NCBI RefSeq assembly: GCF_932526225.1
Contig: NC_064048.1
Coordinates: 6,802,627 to 6,866,626 of the forward strand
Direction of reading: 5' to 3'
Source of the DNA: Nematostella vectensis
Lineage: Eukaryota; Cnidaria; Anthozoa; Actiniaria; Edwardsiidae
DNA: 64,000 bases
Notes under the pieces: model-generated
What the model saw: the letters and a program-made list of their open reading frames with translations, nothing else
What the model was told of the DNA's origin: nothing
Database searches by the model: none
Position numbers and translations under genes: made by a program
Shown here: piece after piece, positions 54,831 to 64,000 of the stretch
How the letters are laid out: the number at the start of each line of letters is the position of its first letter
How positions within the stretch are numbered: the first letter of the stretch is position 1

Positions 54831-55779
54831 GCACGAAAAAAGTCCAATAGTATTTCTTTGCAGAAATATGTCCGTGAAATTAGAAGATAAACAAAAATGC
54901 AACAAAAAAAATATAACCGCAAATATCTTAAAATCTGACTTTCAGATTTTTTTAAAACTTCAAATATGTGGAGGCAAACGTCGTAAGTTTTGTGTAAGGG
55001 GTATGGTTTAAAAACAATTTTCCGCATATAGCGTGTATTTGCAAAAATCAAAATGCACATTATCCATTGTTTTGTCGCTATGGTAACATAAATGACAACA
55101 GCTCACATTTTTCCAAAAACTAAATCCTTACTTAATAAATGGACATAATCTTTAATTCCAAGCTTTGCGCAAGCGGAAACTGTGGCCCTTTAAACATGAG
55201 CGGTAGTATATTTATTAAAAAGCTGCAAGCAGCTTCCATAAAATGGTCTTCCTTTCATTGCAGGTTTCATAGCAATACAAAACTTTTCGTCAATATTTTG
55301 ACCAAAGCTCCCTTGTGCGCTTAGTCGAATTTGCATTCAGTCAAGCTAGAAAGTAAGCGCTTGAGTAAAGGAAACGGGGAACAAAATCGTGAAATCCAGT
55401 ATCGTAAAATCCATGTTCCACTGTGCAGGCAAACGCTCTGCGTTATATTCCAACTTGGATACGATAACACGAACTTACCCTACACCCAAAGAAGCTCGAG
55501 TCAAAACAAGCTTGAGCAATTTCTATTAGGATTACTCGAATTTCCCGCTATCTCAAATGGTTGTACCTATAATAATTGGCCATTGATCCACAAATCATTT
55601 TTATCCTCGGAATAGTCACTTTATTTGGTTCTCTTATATCTTTAAAATATTTACTTATTTGTTGCGATTTCGTATTTAAAGCAACATTACCGTCGGCATT
55701 ACAATTATATAATTAAATCTCTGAATAAAAGTAATTTACTAATGCAAAGGCAACAGCGAAAAGCTAAAACTAAAACTTA
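54831..55779. other. Stretch without recognised gene
   Basis: AT-rich sequence with short ORFs on both strands, the longest 94 codons at 55331-55615, of no recognisable family. Confidence 0.45.
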
Positions 55780-55990
55780 AAGCAGCATTGTCACCAGTTT
55801 ACTTCCGGTGGTCCCGACGGAAACCTCAACCGTTAAAAGACAATAGAATCTATAAGAATCCACATCCTCAAAGAAACTTCCAATAGACATACTGCTTTCA
55901 CAATTTTGAAATATGTTTTGCGTCTTCCGTTAAAAAATCATCGGAGATTGTTATGTAATCGACCGGAAGTAGACTGGTGACAATGCGGCT
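55780..55990. mobile_element. MITE family TIR-CACCAGT, copy 2
   Basis: Ends AGCAGCATTGTCACCAGT and ACTGGTGACAATGCGGCT, with CAGTTTACTTCCGG and CCGGAAGTAGACTG further in. The interior matches 3604-3832 with one internal deletion of about 30 bp (the GGCCATCTGCTC block). This copy has the longest intact termini. Confidence 0.88.
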
Positions 55991-56102
55991 TCAACCCAAC
56001 CCCACCCCTCAAATCATATGCCCCTCCGTTTTACATTTTGTGCAGTGCTCGAGGATTGTGGGACGCGCGCTATCCTGGCGACCTTGAGAGTTTTAGGGAG
56101 CA

Positions 56103-56286
56103 AAGCCCCGTGCAAACTGTGCTAGCAACTGCCAGCATTGCTGGCGAATTTTCGCTTGACTGACATAGGACAAAGGAAATGTCAAAATGGAAAATGGACT
56201 TTCTGACATTTCCTTTGTCTTGTGGTCAGTCGAGCAAGAATTCGCCAGCAATGCTGGCAGTTGCTGGCGCAGTTTGCACGGGGCTT
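56103..56286. mobile_element. Foldback MITE with arms of about 85 bp
   Basis: AAGCCCCGTGCAAACTG...GCCAGCATTGCTGGCGAATT at the left is mirrored by AATTCGCCAGCAATGCTGGC...CAGTTTGCACGGGGCTT at the right, and GACAAAGGAAATGTCA pairs with TGACATTTCCTTTGTC. It is almost wholly palindromic with a loop of about 20 bp. Confidence 0.9.
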
Positions 56287-57021
56287 AATCCATAAAGGAT
56301 AAGAGAAAACTTCTATCTCATTAAATTGAAACTTGATGGCCTTCTAGCATTGCAAACGGTGGAGGAATGTGGAATTCAATACATCAATCTAAAAAATTAA
56401 ACCGAAAACCTTTGGGATCGCCCGCAAAGTACGCTGGATCCTCGAGCATGCAGATGTAAATATTCTCATATTTGTTATTTTCCTTAGGCGACTGACTGAG
56501 CCGTTTGAGGCTTGTAATTCACGCATTCTTACGTTTCTTAAATATTTGTTCTGGTGGCCACAAAGGGCGCGTCACACCGCGCCTCAGGACAGTCTGTTTA
56601 GACAACACGGCAGCGAGGCGGTTTATTGTGTCGATAACAATAGCTTTTTTGGTTTACAAAAAAAAATCTTTCTTATTCCCTATTTATCTACATTTTTTGC
56701 ACTAGTCGCCTTCTTTAAAATAGATGACGCACTCGCGACTTCTATTCTGATTATCTAAATATCACGATGGATGGCTCGGGCGTAAGCAGTGTGTGAGTCA
56801 CAAGGGGAGCGTTCTAAAAGAACATAAAAAGGCGGAAGATTAGTTTTAAAATTCAGTTTGCATGGATTTTCTTCATTCAAATGAATAATATGGCATGCCG
56901 ATGGTGTGTAATATCAACTGCAATATACAATCGATTGACAAAAGGTTGTCGTCAACCGGCTTCGTGACTACGCGGGTAGCCCGCATGAAAGCATGGTTAA
57001 AAACAACTGAAGCGCCTAGCT

Positions 57022-57165
57022 GCGTAACCCGCAGTGCTTTATGGGTATCAAATAAATAAAAACAATAATAAAATAAATATAAACAAACACATGTTTAGAA
57101 AGCTTTGGAATGGTTGTTTATGTACCTCTAAACGTTCACACGGCGTTCAGAGTTCAGGATCTAGC
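57022..57165 (-). repeat. Dispersed repeat family R-A, copy 3
   Basis: Reverse-oriented copy of 1085-1195/2925-3020: GCAGTGCTTTATGGGTATC at the left and CTCTAAACGTTCACACGGCG at the right. Non-coding. No gene was recognised in 56290-57670. Confidence 0.5.
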
Positions 57166-57675
57166 CATATATACGTTACCCATGAACCACTGCGAAAATG
57201 AGTCTAATATAGGGAACTTAGTAAAAGCTGTTTAGCCAAAACAACCTCGGCGCGCCACCTTAAGGTTACGGTTCACCGTCAGATTTTTTGTAATAACAAA
57301 ACACTACACATATTAAGATTCGTAATATAATTATGCATCTACCCATTACTTATTTTTAATTAGTTTTTTTGCTTTTCAGTTAGGGGCCGAAATACAAAAA
57401 AAATCATACAGTTGTCTTCGGCGAAAATGTTGGTACCCTTACTTCGCGCCTAGGTTAACGCAATACGTCTTATTTCCATCAACACATGTCAAGCTTCAAA
57501 AGGGGTTCTCATTTTTTCCATATCGTTTTCCATTGAAGAGTTATTGTATTTCAAAGTTGCCGCATGCAAATTTCGGCTATTTCCGGCCTTTTGGCGAGAA
57601 TAACTTTTGATTCTATTCTGCACCGCACTGAGGGACCACGCGAGATAGAATTGCGCCTGCGCGAACTTCATTGTA

Positions 57676-58070
57676 TTGCCGCCTTTCTGCGAACAATCAG
57701 TTCTATTTCGCGGTGATAATTCGCTGCGAAATATGTGGTCAAATGAAAGGAACGAACCGTGTAAGAACAGTGAATTGAGCAAGGAAGTCTCAGGGAAGTC
57801 TAAGAGAAAGCGAGAAGACGGAAATCGTCCCCGTTCCACCGAAGACCCCGAGAAGATTGTCCGCATTGATGAGGAGAATGGCGCCAAAATTGGCGAACCT
57901 ACCCGAGCCTCGATAGATGTGCATTAATGTTGGACGCTATGAGGCAAGGATTTGAGAGTATCAGTAAAACCCTCGCTAGCTCATCCAGTGACACGGCTAA
58001 TGCCATATCAGAAGCGTTTGATTCGCTTAAAGAGCTTGAGGTCGGTTATGAAGACGAGAGCGACCACTGA
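57676..58070 (+). pseudogene. Frameshifted retroelement ORF1/Gag-like fragment
   Basis: A charged segment (MWSNERNEPCKNSELSKEVS, KSKRKREDG, RIDEENGAKIGEPTRASID) ends at a stop at 57925, and a second frame opens at once at 57927 with MLDAMRQGFESISKTLASSS and FDSLKELEVGYEDESDH. The two parts read as one protein broken by a frameshift: basic/acidic N-terminus followed by an amphipathic helix, as in ORF1 or Gag-like proteins of retroelements. The family is not assigned. It ends just where segmental copy 2 begins. Confidence 0.4.
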
Positions 58071-58332
58071 ACAGAAAACCATATGGCACCAGGATTGGCA
58101 GTAATAGGTATCATATGGAAAAATCATAGTACCCCCTGTGTACGCGCCTGGGCACCACTTCAAAACAACTAATAACCCCTTTCAGAATAAGAAGGGAAGA
58201 AAAACCTCAAGCACCCACAAAAGATCTAAACCCGAACGAAAACAAAAGTTTGACAAACAACTGAACCCTTTCGATCTCGAATCAACCTACCCACTATAAA
58301 TCATGTACTAACATATATTATTTTTTAGAATC

Positions 58333-58604
58333 ATATAAAGAAAATCCAGCCAAAAATTGTCGTTTTTGCCAAACGCGGTCACTTCCATATAAGGAAACTA
58401 ATATATTCCTTATTTGGAAAAGCGGCACGATTCTTGTCATTTTAAGGTTGTCGTATCGCAGAGGCTTTGTAAACTTTATGACTTGTAACCAGAAGAGAAA
58501 AACAGTGACTGTGACCATCTTTAGTCTAAAGAGGAAGTATCTAAAAAGAAACAAAATTCCTCGGTACCAGACCCCCAAAACGACAAAGGTTTCTTCATAT
58601 GAAA
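58333..58604 (+). mobile_element. MITE family CATATCAAGAAAA (R-M), copy 5
   Basis: Twin of 48173-48432; the left end reads CATATAAAGAAAATCCAGCC. It moved with the segmental duplication and so does not mark an independent insertion. Confidence 0.8.
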
Positions 58605-58937
58605 AAAAAGAGCAGTTGAAGGTTTTCGCAATCACCTGATTTGGAGCCTAGCTACGTTGTGCTTTCTTCACCAGTAAAACTGGTGGAAATTCATAAAAAA
58701 ATACCCCCCTTAGTCCCTCCTCCATTGGCGTCTTCTCGGGGTTCTATGAAAAGACTTCCGCCACATCAAGCGAATATACAAAAAGCTCTGTAATGCCTGG
58801 TGCACACTATTGACATAACGACATGCTGGCACACCTTTTCTTTTCTTCGTATGTTCACGTGTGAATGGTTTGACACTGACATAAGCCCGTCATAACGCTC
58901 GTCCCTCATACTTCCACCTCGTCATACTTTCTCTGAC

Positions 58938-59312
58938 ATTAGGGAATTTAAGCAACTACGACTGCGACGGCAGAGAAAACGTAACACCCAAAAAAGCTTT
59001 CATTCTCTGCGCACAAATCAAAACTAGTTTTGATCAATTGCACTCGTTTTTGTAGTACCCCCAAAATTATAGACGAATCTAGAACCTTCTTTCTAACATA
59101 GCAAACACAGATAGTTTAGTTTTCAGCGCACACGTTCCCGTCCTCGCTAGACCGTGAAACTTGGAGTTTTCACGTTGTACTTTGAAGAAAAACGGCTGAA
59201 ATGTATCAGACAGAATCCATTTCAAGCACATTTCTTGTCTGGCTCTTTGAATTTCAATTGTTTTCTGCCGTCGCCGTTCGCGTTGCAGTCGTCGTTGCTT
59301 AAATTCCCTAAT
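58938..59312. mobile_element. MITE (ATTAGGGAATTTAAGCAAC termini), copy 2
   Basis: Twin of 49115-49485 within segmental copy 2, with the same exact terminal inverted repeats and a few small indels inside. Confidence 0.85.
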
Positions 59313-59632
59313 GGCCGAGTTACTGCTCCGTGCAACTAAGAATAGAACTTGAGGGTTCTATGGCTATTTCGCTTTAGGTCACTGAATAGTCACTGTTTTA
59401 TGTTTTAGTGTTATGCCAAATTTTAGTGTTATGCCAAATTTTCTTAGAAATATGCTCTAGTATTCATAAAATCTAAAAGCCACGTAAACAAAGAGAATGT
59501 TCAAAAACTTGGAGTACTTTAAATCATGCAGTCACAGGCTGGCTCAAACCCACGTTGCATCATGTCAGGGATGATATTGACAGAGTGTAAATATGGCTGC
59601 AATGTAGCGTCTTATTATTATAATCTTCACAG

Positions 59633-59773
59633 ATGATTTTGATCAAACGCCTTACACGAACACACAAAGTGGTTTCTTTCGTCGTCTTTCTCACGATTTT
59701 GATCTTATTCTGCATTGGACAACTTCAAACGCGTGGGGGGTACATGTCTTATGATGTCGAGTGTCGTGCTTAA
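59633..59773 (+). pseudogene. Truncated 5' duplicate of the LicD-type ORF, copy 2
   Basis: Same structure as 49806-49946: start, signal anchor, joint and stop after 46 codons. Because both segmental copies contain it, the 226-bp tandem duplication is older than the segmental duplication. Confidence 0.85.
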
Positions 59774-59858
59774 ACCCACGTTGCATCATGTCAGGGATGA
59801 TATTGACAGAGTGTAAATATGGCTGCAATGTAGCGTCTAATTATTATAATCTTCACAG

Positions 59859-60536
59859 ATGATTTTGATCAAACGCCTTACACGAACACACAAAGTGGTT
59901 TCTTTCGTCGTCTTCTTCACGCTTTTGGTCTTATTCTGCATTGGACAACTTCAAACGCGTGGGGGGTACATGTCTTATGATGTCGAGTGCGGATATGGCG
60001 AGAAAGAACGAACAAAACTGATAGAATTGACGTCCCAGATTCACTCAATCCTGAACTCCATTGGTCTGCAGCATTGGCTCATGTATGGCTCCATCATTGG
60101 TGCTTTGCGATACGATTCGCCGTTACCATGGGATCACGACGTCGATCTGGGTGCAAGACGAGAAGACTTCGACAAACTAGACCGCAAAGCATTTATTGAA
60201 ACCTTCCAATCCGCAGGATTGATAGTGCATGATTTTATCTTGAGAAGAGGGTCGATCACCTTTTCCAAAGAAGGAGGGAAGTTATCTGTTGACTTGTTTT
60301 TATTCCAAGATTATAATGGAATTATTTGGCGGACTGGTGCGGAGCCATGGCTCTTTTTCTTGCATTATAAACACTATCACACATTTCCAGTGAATCTTAT
60401 TCAGCCACCTTTACCTAAAATAAAGTTTGGGCCGATTGAATTGAGCGTCCCTCGTGGTGAACTGGAAATTCTTAGACATCTGTACCCGACAAATTGGTGG
60501 AAGATTGTGAAACCTAAAGCGTGTGGCGCACTGTGA
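59859..60536 (+). CDS. LicD/fukutin-family membrane protein, copy 2
   Basis: A 225-aa protein differing from the 50032 copy at only five positions, all within residues 166-190 or so (V to L, P to H, Y to H, R to I, S to P). The anchor (13-30), HWLMYGSIIGALR, PWDHDVDLGAR and VDLFLFQDYNG are unchanged, so the catalytic core is intact in both. The reaction is as for copy 1: a nucleotidyltransferase-fold polyol- or choline-phosphate transferase, substrate unknown. Clustering of all changes in one short segment may reflect gene conversion over the rest. Confidence 0.88.
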   Translation: MILIKRLTRTHKVVSFVVFFTLLVLFCIGQLQTRGGYMSYDVECGYGEKERTKLIELTSQIHSILNSIGLQHWLMYGSIIGALRYDSPLPWDHDVDLGARREDFDKLDRKAFIETFQSAGLIVHDFILRRGSITFSKEGGKLSVDLFLFQDYNGIIWRTGAEPWLFFLHYKHYHTFPVNLIQPPLPKIKFGPIELSVPRGELEILRHLYPTNWWKIVKPKACGAL

Positions 60537-61112
60537 ACCTCAGAGTGTTAATAAACCTTGAGCAGTTGAGCCAGAGTAATGGATATAATAGCCCAAATTT
60601 TGAGTTTACTCTGCCATTCTTTTGTCTTCATGAAGACTTAAAGAATAAGTCTTGAGAAGACGAATATTTAGGAGAGCCGAGTTCCTGCTCTGGTTATAAC
60701 TGTCTACATTAATCACAACCCATGGAATACACCAATTCATTCGAATGCCTTAGTTCCCTTTTCCGCTTACTAGACCACTTCACTTTAGTTATCGAACTTT
60801 GTTGTATGGGCTTTATAATGCATGTTTTGTGGATGATTATTCTTGATGATTTTTCTCTTGTCAAGATCATACCTTCCTTAGTCCCTCCTCCATCGGAGTC
60901 TTCTCGGGGTTCTATATGAAAAGCCTTCCACCACATCAAGCGAATATAAATGTAAATCTATATAGATTTAGGCAGTGCCTAAAGGCCGAGCCAGCGTTTG
61001 ATACCTTTTTGCGTTGACTTATAGGGGTAATTTAGGGGGATCCAGGTGTCTTTAAAATGTTTTTTTTAAAGTAGATTAGTCACTTTTTACTGCCTTGTCA
61101 TTATGAATTGTA

Positions 61113-61137
61113 CAGGCCCGTACCTAGGAGCCCCCCC

Positions 61138-61168
<31 letters not shown>

Positions 61169-61391
61169 ACACACAACGGCCAAAGGAACACTTTCGGTTC
61201 TCAATAGACGTGCTATTATTTGTAGACAAAACTCACTCTGGTATGTAGCCAGATCCGACATTAAACCTCACTTGGAGATACAGCAAAGGCGCGGTCAGAT
61301 TTTTATCAGATAACTCCCCCCCCCCCCCGGAAATATAAGGTCCACTTTTTTTATTTCTCACCCACCTAGAAAAATCCTCGGTATGGGTCTG
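61113..61391. mobile_element. MITE family CAGGCCCGTACC, copy 3
   Basis: Left CAGGCCCGTACCTAGG, right CCTCGGTATGGGTCTG, with a 24-base C run and a (CA)n tract inside the left end and AACGGCCAAAGGAACACTTTC, CAATAGACGTGCTATT and GGAGATACAGCAAAGGC in the interior. It is absent from the matching place in segmental copy 1 (51290), so it inserted or was gained after, or was lost from copy 1. Confidence 0.85.
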
Positions 61392-61609
61392 TTTGCATTG
61401 GTCCCTCCAAATGTATCAAGCAAGCACTCATTTAATAATATTAAATATGCAATATGAAAGTTAACAAATACTAAACCTTGTTGTGAAAAAGGCTGTCAAA
61501 GTTTAGGTGTCTTAGTTGACGAGAATGATTTTCAGGAGTCTAATGGTCAATTCTTATTTTCCCTCTTATTTAACTCCACTATCTATATATTTTTTTTTTA
61601 TCAAAATAG

Positions 61610-62140
61610 CATTCTAACAAGCTTTGACCTTGTGAAGAATATATCAAGGATGTAACAGTGTTCCAAAGAATTAGATGCCATACTGTAGTTTTCACGTACT
61701 GCAACTGATTATTCAGAAGAATGTGTTGAAATTAAACTCCAGAAATCTCTCCTGACATGCATTACATATTGGTGCACCCACCCTTTGGCCTTTTTTTAGA
61801 AACTTTGGATCCACCCATACTGGCTACTCAAAAATAAATGCAATGGAGGCAAATCCTAAATTACTGAAAGTTTCTAATTTCAAACCAAACCATGTTCATT
61901 GATCTATGTTGGGGGCAGAGAGGAATAAATATACAAATAAACAAAAAGTCAATTGGGAGCTGAGAAATGGAGAAATTTGACTCTATTTAAAGAAAATGTT
62001 ACTCTATTCTAAAACATTTATAACAATAATGCAATAATAACTTGACTGAGCACTTTCCTAGTATTTTTCCCTTCCCTATTACCTTTAGGATTGATATAAA
62101 ACTGTTTTCCTTACAAATTTACTATTGAAAAAGCACGAGT
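61610..62140. repeat. Diverged copy of the 51.3-52.4 kb repeat
   Basis: Shares CATTACATATTGGTGCACCC, GGATCCACCCATA(C/T), AATAAATGCAATGG and ACAATAATGCAA(T/C)AA blocks with 51300-52290 at lower identity. It lies between the MITE and the close copy that restarts at 62158 (TAATTTAAGTACTTTGATC). Confidence 0.65.
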
Positions 62141-62480
62141 TTGTTGTTATCTTTATATAATTTAAGTACTTTGATCTAATAAAAACCTCTTACCTTCATA
62201 GAAGTATAGAACTTGTATCAAAGCTACATTCTGACCAGCTTTGCCCTTGCAAAGAAACAAATAATAAATAAAACATCATTCCAAAAATATAATGATATAG
62301 TTATACATTTCAGGTGCCATATGGAAGTTTTGTCTATCACATACTGGTAATACTCCATCACCAAGGATATTTAAGTCATGCATTACATATTGGTGCACCC
62401 ACCCTTTAGCATGTGGCCTGCTGTTTTATAGAAACCCTGGGTCCACACATGCTAATGCTACTCCAAAATTAAATGCAATG

Positions 62481-62618
62481 TGTTGTAGTTTTACTTCCGG
62501 TTAATTAGCATATCTTTCGCACATGCGCACCCGGATGGAGTTCCTCGTGTAGTCCGCCATGTTTTGTATTGTGTTAATAAAATAGGTGAATAAAAAGCCT
62601 TCAAGTCAACTTATTACA
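62481..62618 (+). mobile_element. 5' LTR of a Ty3/gypsy-like element
   Basis: Begins TGTTGTAGTTTTAC and ends TTATTACA (TG..CA), about 138 bp, with AATAAA near the middle of the 3' half (62577). TGGTGTCAGAAGC follows directly and fits a primer-binding site. The left boundary is fixed by comparison with 51620 and 51990, where AAATGCAATG continues without the LTR. The 3' LTR is beyond the window, so the pair and target duplication cannot be checked. Confidence 0.8.
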
Positions 62619-62706
62619 TGGTGTCAGAAGCAAACTGAAGGAAAATCACTCTCAAACATACCAGGTCGGTATTTTACGAGAAATCTAGCAAGTTTACACA
62701 AGGAAA

Positions 62707-64000
62707 ATGGCCGAACTCACGGGACTCACTAGCCCTCGTATGGACTGGAATGCAACCGATCTTCAACAAGCGCTAAAAAAGTTCAAGGCAACCGTCGAAT
62801 TGTACTTTTCTGGCCCGCTTAAGTCCAAATCGGAGGAAGAAAAGGTCAGTTATCTGTTGATATGGACGGGAGAAGAAGGAATTGAATTAGTTTCTACGTG
62901 GTCGCTAACCTCAGACGAGAAGAAAAAGCTGTCAACTTACTGGGAGAAGTTTGAAGAATACGTCGCCCCCAAGAGCAATTTTCGCTTAGCACGATTTAAA
63001 CTACGCACTCTGAAGCAAAAGGACGATGAATCAGTGGATTCATTTATAAAGAAAGTAAGATTGCTAGCCAGCGAATGCAGGTATGATAATGTAGACGAAC
63101 ACATTATTGACGCTCTAATTTTCGGGTCTCGCCGCCCACGTGTCCAGGCTAAACTCCTCGAGTTAGACAACACTCTAACGCTCGCTAAGGCAATAAACAT
63201 AGCCAGGACTGAGGAAGCCACTTCGGCTCAGTTACAAGATATTAGAGGCACAAACACTATACCTGTACACGCAACAACCCACAAAAGCCCTTCTTCACAT
63301 CCCAAGACACACTCACGTGAAAATAAACAAATACAAACTTGTGGGAACTGTGGCACTAGCCATAATGTGACACAAAAATCCCTGTGCCCCGCAAACGGAA
63401 CAAAATGCAGCAACTGTGGGAAACCAAACCACTGGGCCAAGGTTTGCCGTTCCACCAAACCCCAAGGTCCCACCCCGAGGGGAAGAGGCAGGCGGGGAAA
63501 CTGGAACAAATCAAAGCAACAGATAAACACCCTCAGCAATGAGAATGCTAGCACTGCACCTGAGCCCCTAGATTCCCCACAGTTATATTTTCACTCTCTG
63601 ACCATTGATAGTATGTCTCGACAGATCACTCAAGCGCTCGTCAACATACAGGTTAACTCGAGTAACGGGACACTACCACTATTATGCAAGATTGACACTG
63701 GTGCTGAAGGAAATGTGATCCCATTAAGCAACTACAAGCACATCTATCCAGAGTCACTCTGCGACATAGACGGCAAGCCCCTCAGCTTAGCCCCATCAAA
63801 TACAAGGATAACAGCATATGGAGGCCATGAAGTACAACACTACGGTACCTGCAACCTCACTTTACTACATAACGGTCAGTCCAGCCCTCATGAATTTCAT
63901 GTTGTAAACACGACAGGACCTACAATCCTAGGACTACCCACATGTACTGCAATGAAGCTTGTAACCCTTAACCACAGTCTAAGCAAAGACCAGGCTGAGC
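62707..64000 (+). CDS. Gag-protease polyprotein of a Ty3/gypsy-like retrotransposon (partial)
   Basis: One uninterrupted frame of 431 codons that leaves the window without a stop. Residues 1-170 or so are a retrotransposon Gag (LYFSGPLKSKSEEEKVSYLL, YWEKFEEYVAPKSNFRLARF, DESVDSFIKKVRLLASEC). Two zinc knuckles follow, an irregular one (CGNCGTSH...C) and a regular CX2CX4HX4C starting at residue 234 (CSNCGKPNHWAKVC). A retropepsin-type aspartic protease has its active site at residue 330 (IDTGAEGNV) and the later ILGLPTC motif. Gag and protease are in a single frame, as in several metazoan gypsy groups. RT, RNase H and integrase should lie beyond 64000. The intact frame suggests a young copy. 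Confidence 0.92.
   Translation, partial: MAELTGLTSPRMDWNATDLQQALKKFKATVELYFSGPLKSKSEEEKVSYLLIWTGEEGIELVSTWSLTSDEKKKLSTYWEKFEEYVAPKSNFRLARFKLRTLKQKDDESVDSFIKKVRLLASECRYDNVDEHIIDALIFGSRRPRVQAKLLELDNTLTLAKAINIARTEEATSAQLQDIRGTNTIPVHATTHKSPSSHPKTHSRENKQIQTCGNCGTSHNVTQKSLCPANGTKCSNCGKPNHWAKVCRSTKPQGPTPRGRGRRGNWNKSKQQINTLSNENASTAPEPLDSPQLYFHSLTIDSMSRQITQALVNIQVNSSNGTLPLLCKIDTGAEGNVIPLSNYKHIYPESLCDIDGKPLSLAPSNTRITAYGGHEVQHYGTCNLTLLHNGQSSPHEFHVVNTTGPTILGLPTCTAMKLVTLNHSLSKDQAE

Larger units (their letters stand above)
58080..62480. repeat. Segmental duplication, copy 2 (LicD unit)
   Basis: Second copy of 47894-51620. Relative to copy 1 it lacks the 48437-48805 insert, carries a MITE at 61113-61391 and a diverged extra stretch to about 62157, and is cut at 62480 by an LTR element. 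Confidence 0.88.

Noticed and set aside
57489..57887. 132-codon minus-strand ORF
   Set aside because: It overlaps the Gag-like frame on the other strand, whose composition is more protein-like; taken as a shadow.
63228..63554. 108-codon minus-strand ORF
   Set aside because: Antisense to the zinc-knuckle region of the intact Gag-protease frame.

Overview
The window looks like a draft-assembly piece of an anthozoan cnidarian genome (sea anemone or coral; the species cannot be fixed from the sequence). The evidence is AT-rich intergenic DNA, spliced animal genes with GT..AG introns, a secreted PAN/EGF/discoidin protein of a type common in cnidarians, an intronless rhodopsin-like receptor, Penelope-like retroelements, a 200-base run of N, and many foldback MITEs and long G/C homopolymers. 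There is no bacterial or viral gene organisation.

Layout. 1-8.9 kb: no gene; tandem and local duplications, MITEs and a LINE tail. 8.9-12.8 kb (+): six-exon gene for a secreted signal peptide - PAN/apple - EGF-like - EGF - F5/8C protein of 330 aa; intron 3 holds a 45-bp minisatellite and the terminal exon is partly duplicated downstream. 13.2-18.2 kb: decayed LINE endonuclease region, MITEs and a long inverted repeat. 18.3-28.0 kb (-): glutamate carboxypeptidase II (FOLH1/NAALAD2 family), five exons giving 748 aa with every metal and catalytic ligand present; a 1005-bp tandem duplication leaves a headless second copy of the 3' exon just downstream. 32-37 kb: cluster of rearranged Penelope-like element pieces (RT, GIY-YIG nuclease) with several hammerhead-ribozyme motifs and an inverted repeat beside the N gap. 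41.9-42.9 kb (+): class A GPCR of neuropeptide-receptor type. 47.9-62.5 kb: segmental duplication carrying two near-identical LicD/fukutin-type genes, each with a tandemly repeated 5' end. 62.5-64 kb (+): 5' LTR and Gag-protease of a Ty3/gypsy-like element running off the window.

The host genes show no common pathway: a secreted adhesion-type protein, a cell-surface metallopeptidase, a receptor and two sugar/polyol-phosphate transferase-like membrane proteins. The window is dominated by recent local duplication and small non-autonomous DNA elements. The strongest unusual signals are the hammerhead ribozymes in the Penelope-like cluster, a 585-bp element with inverted arrays of a GCTTAATGTAACA motif, and duplications that begin or end inside coding exons. 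All calls are by eye from translation and motif reading; no database search was run.
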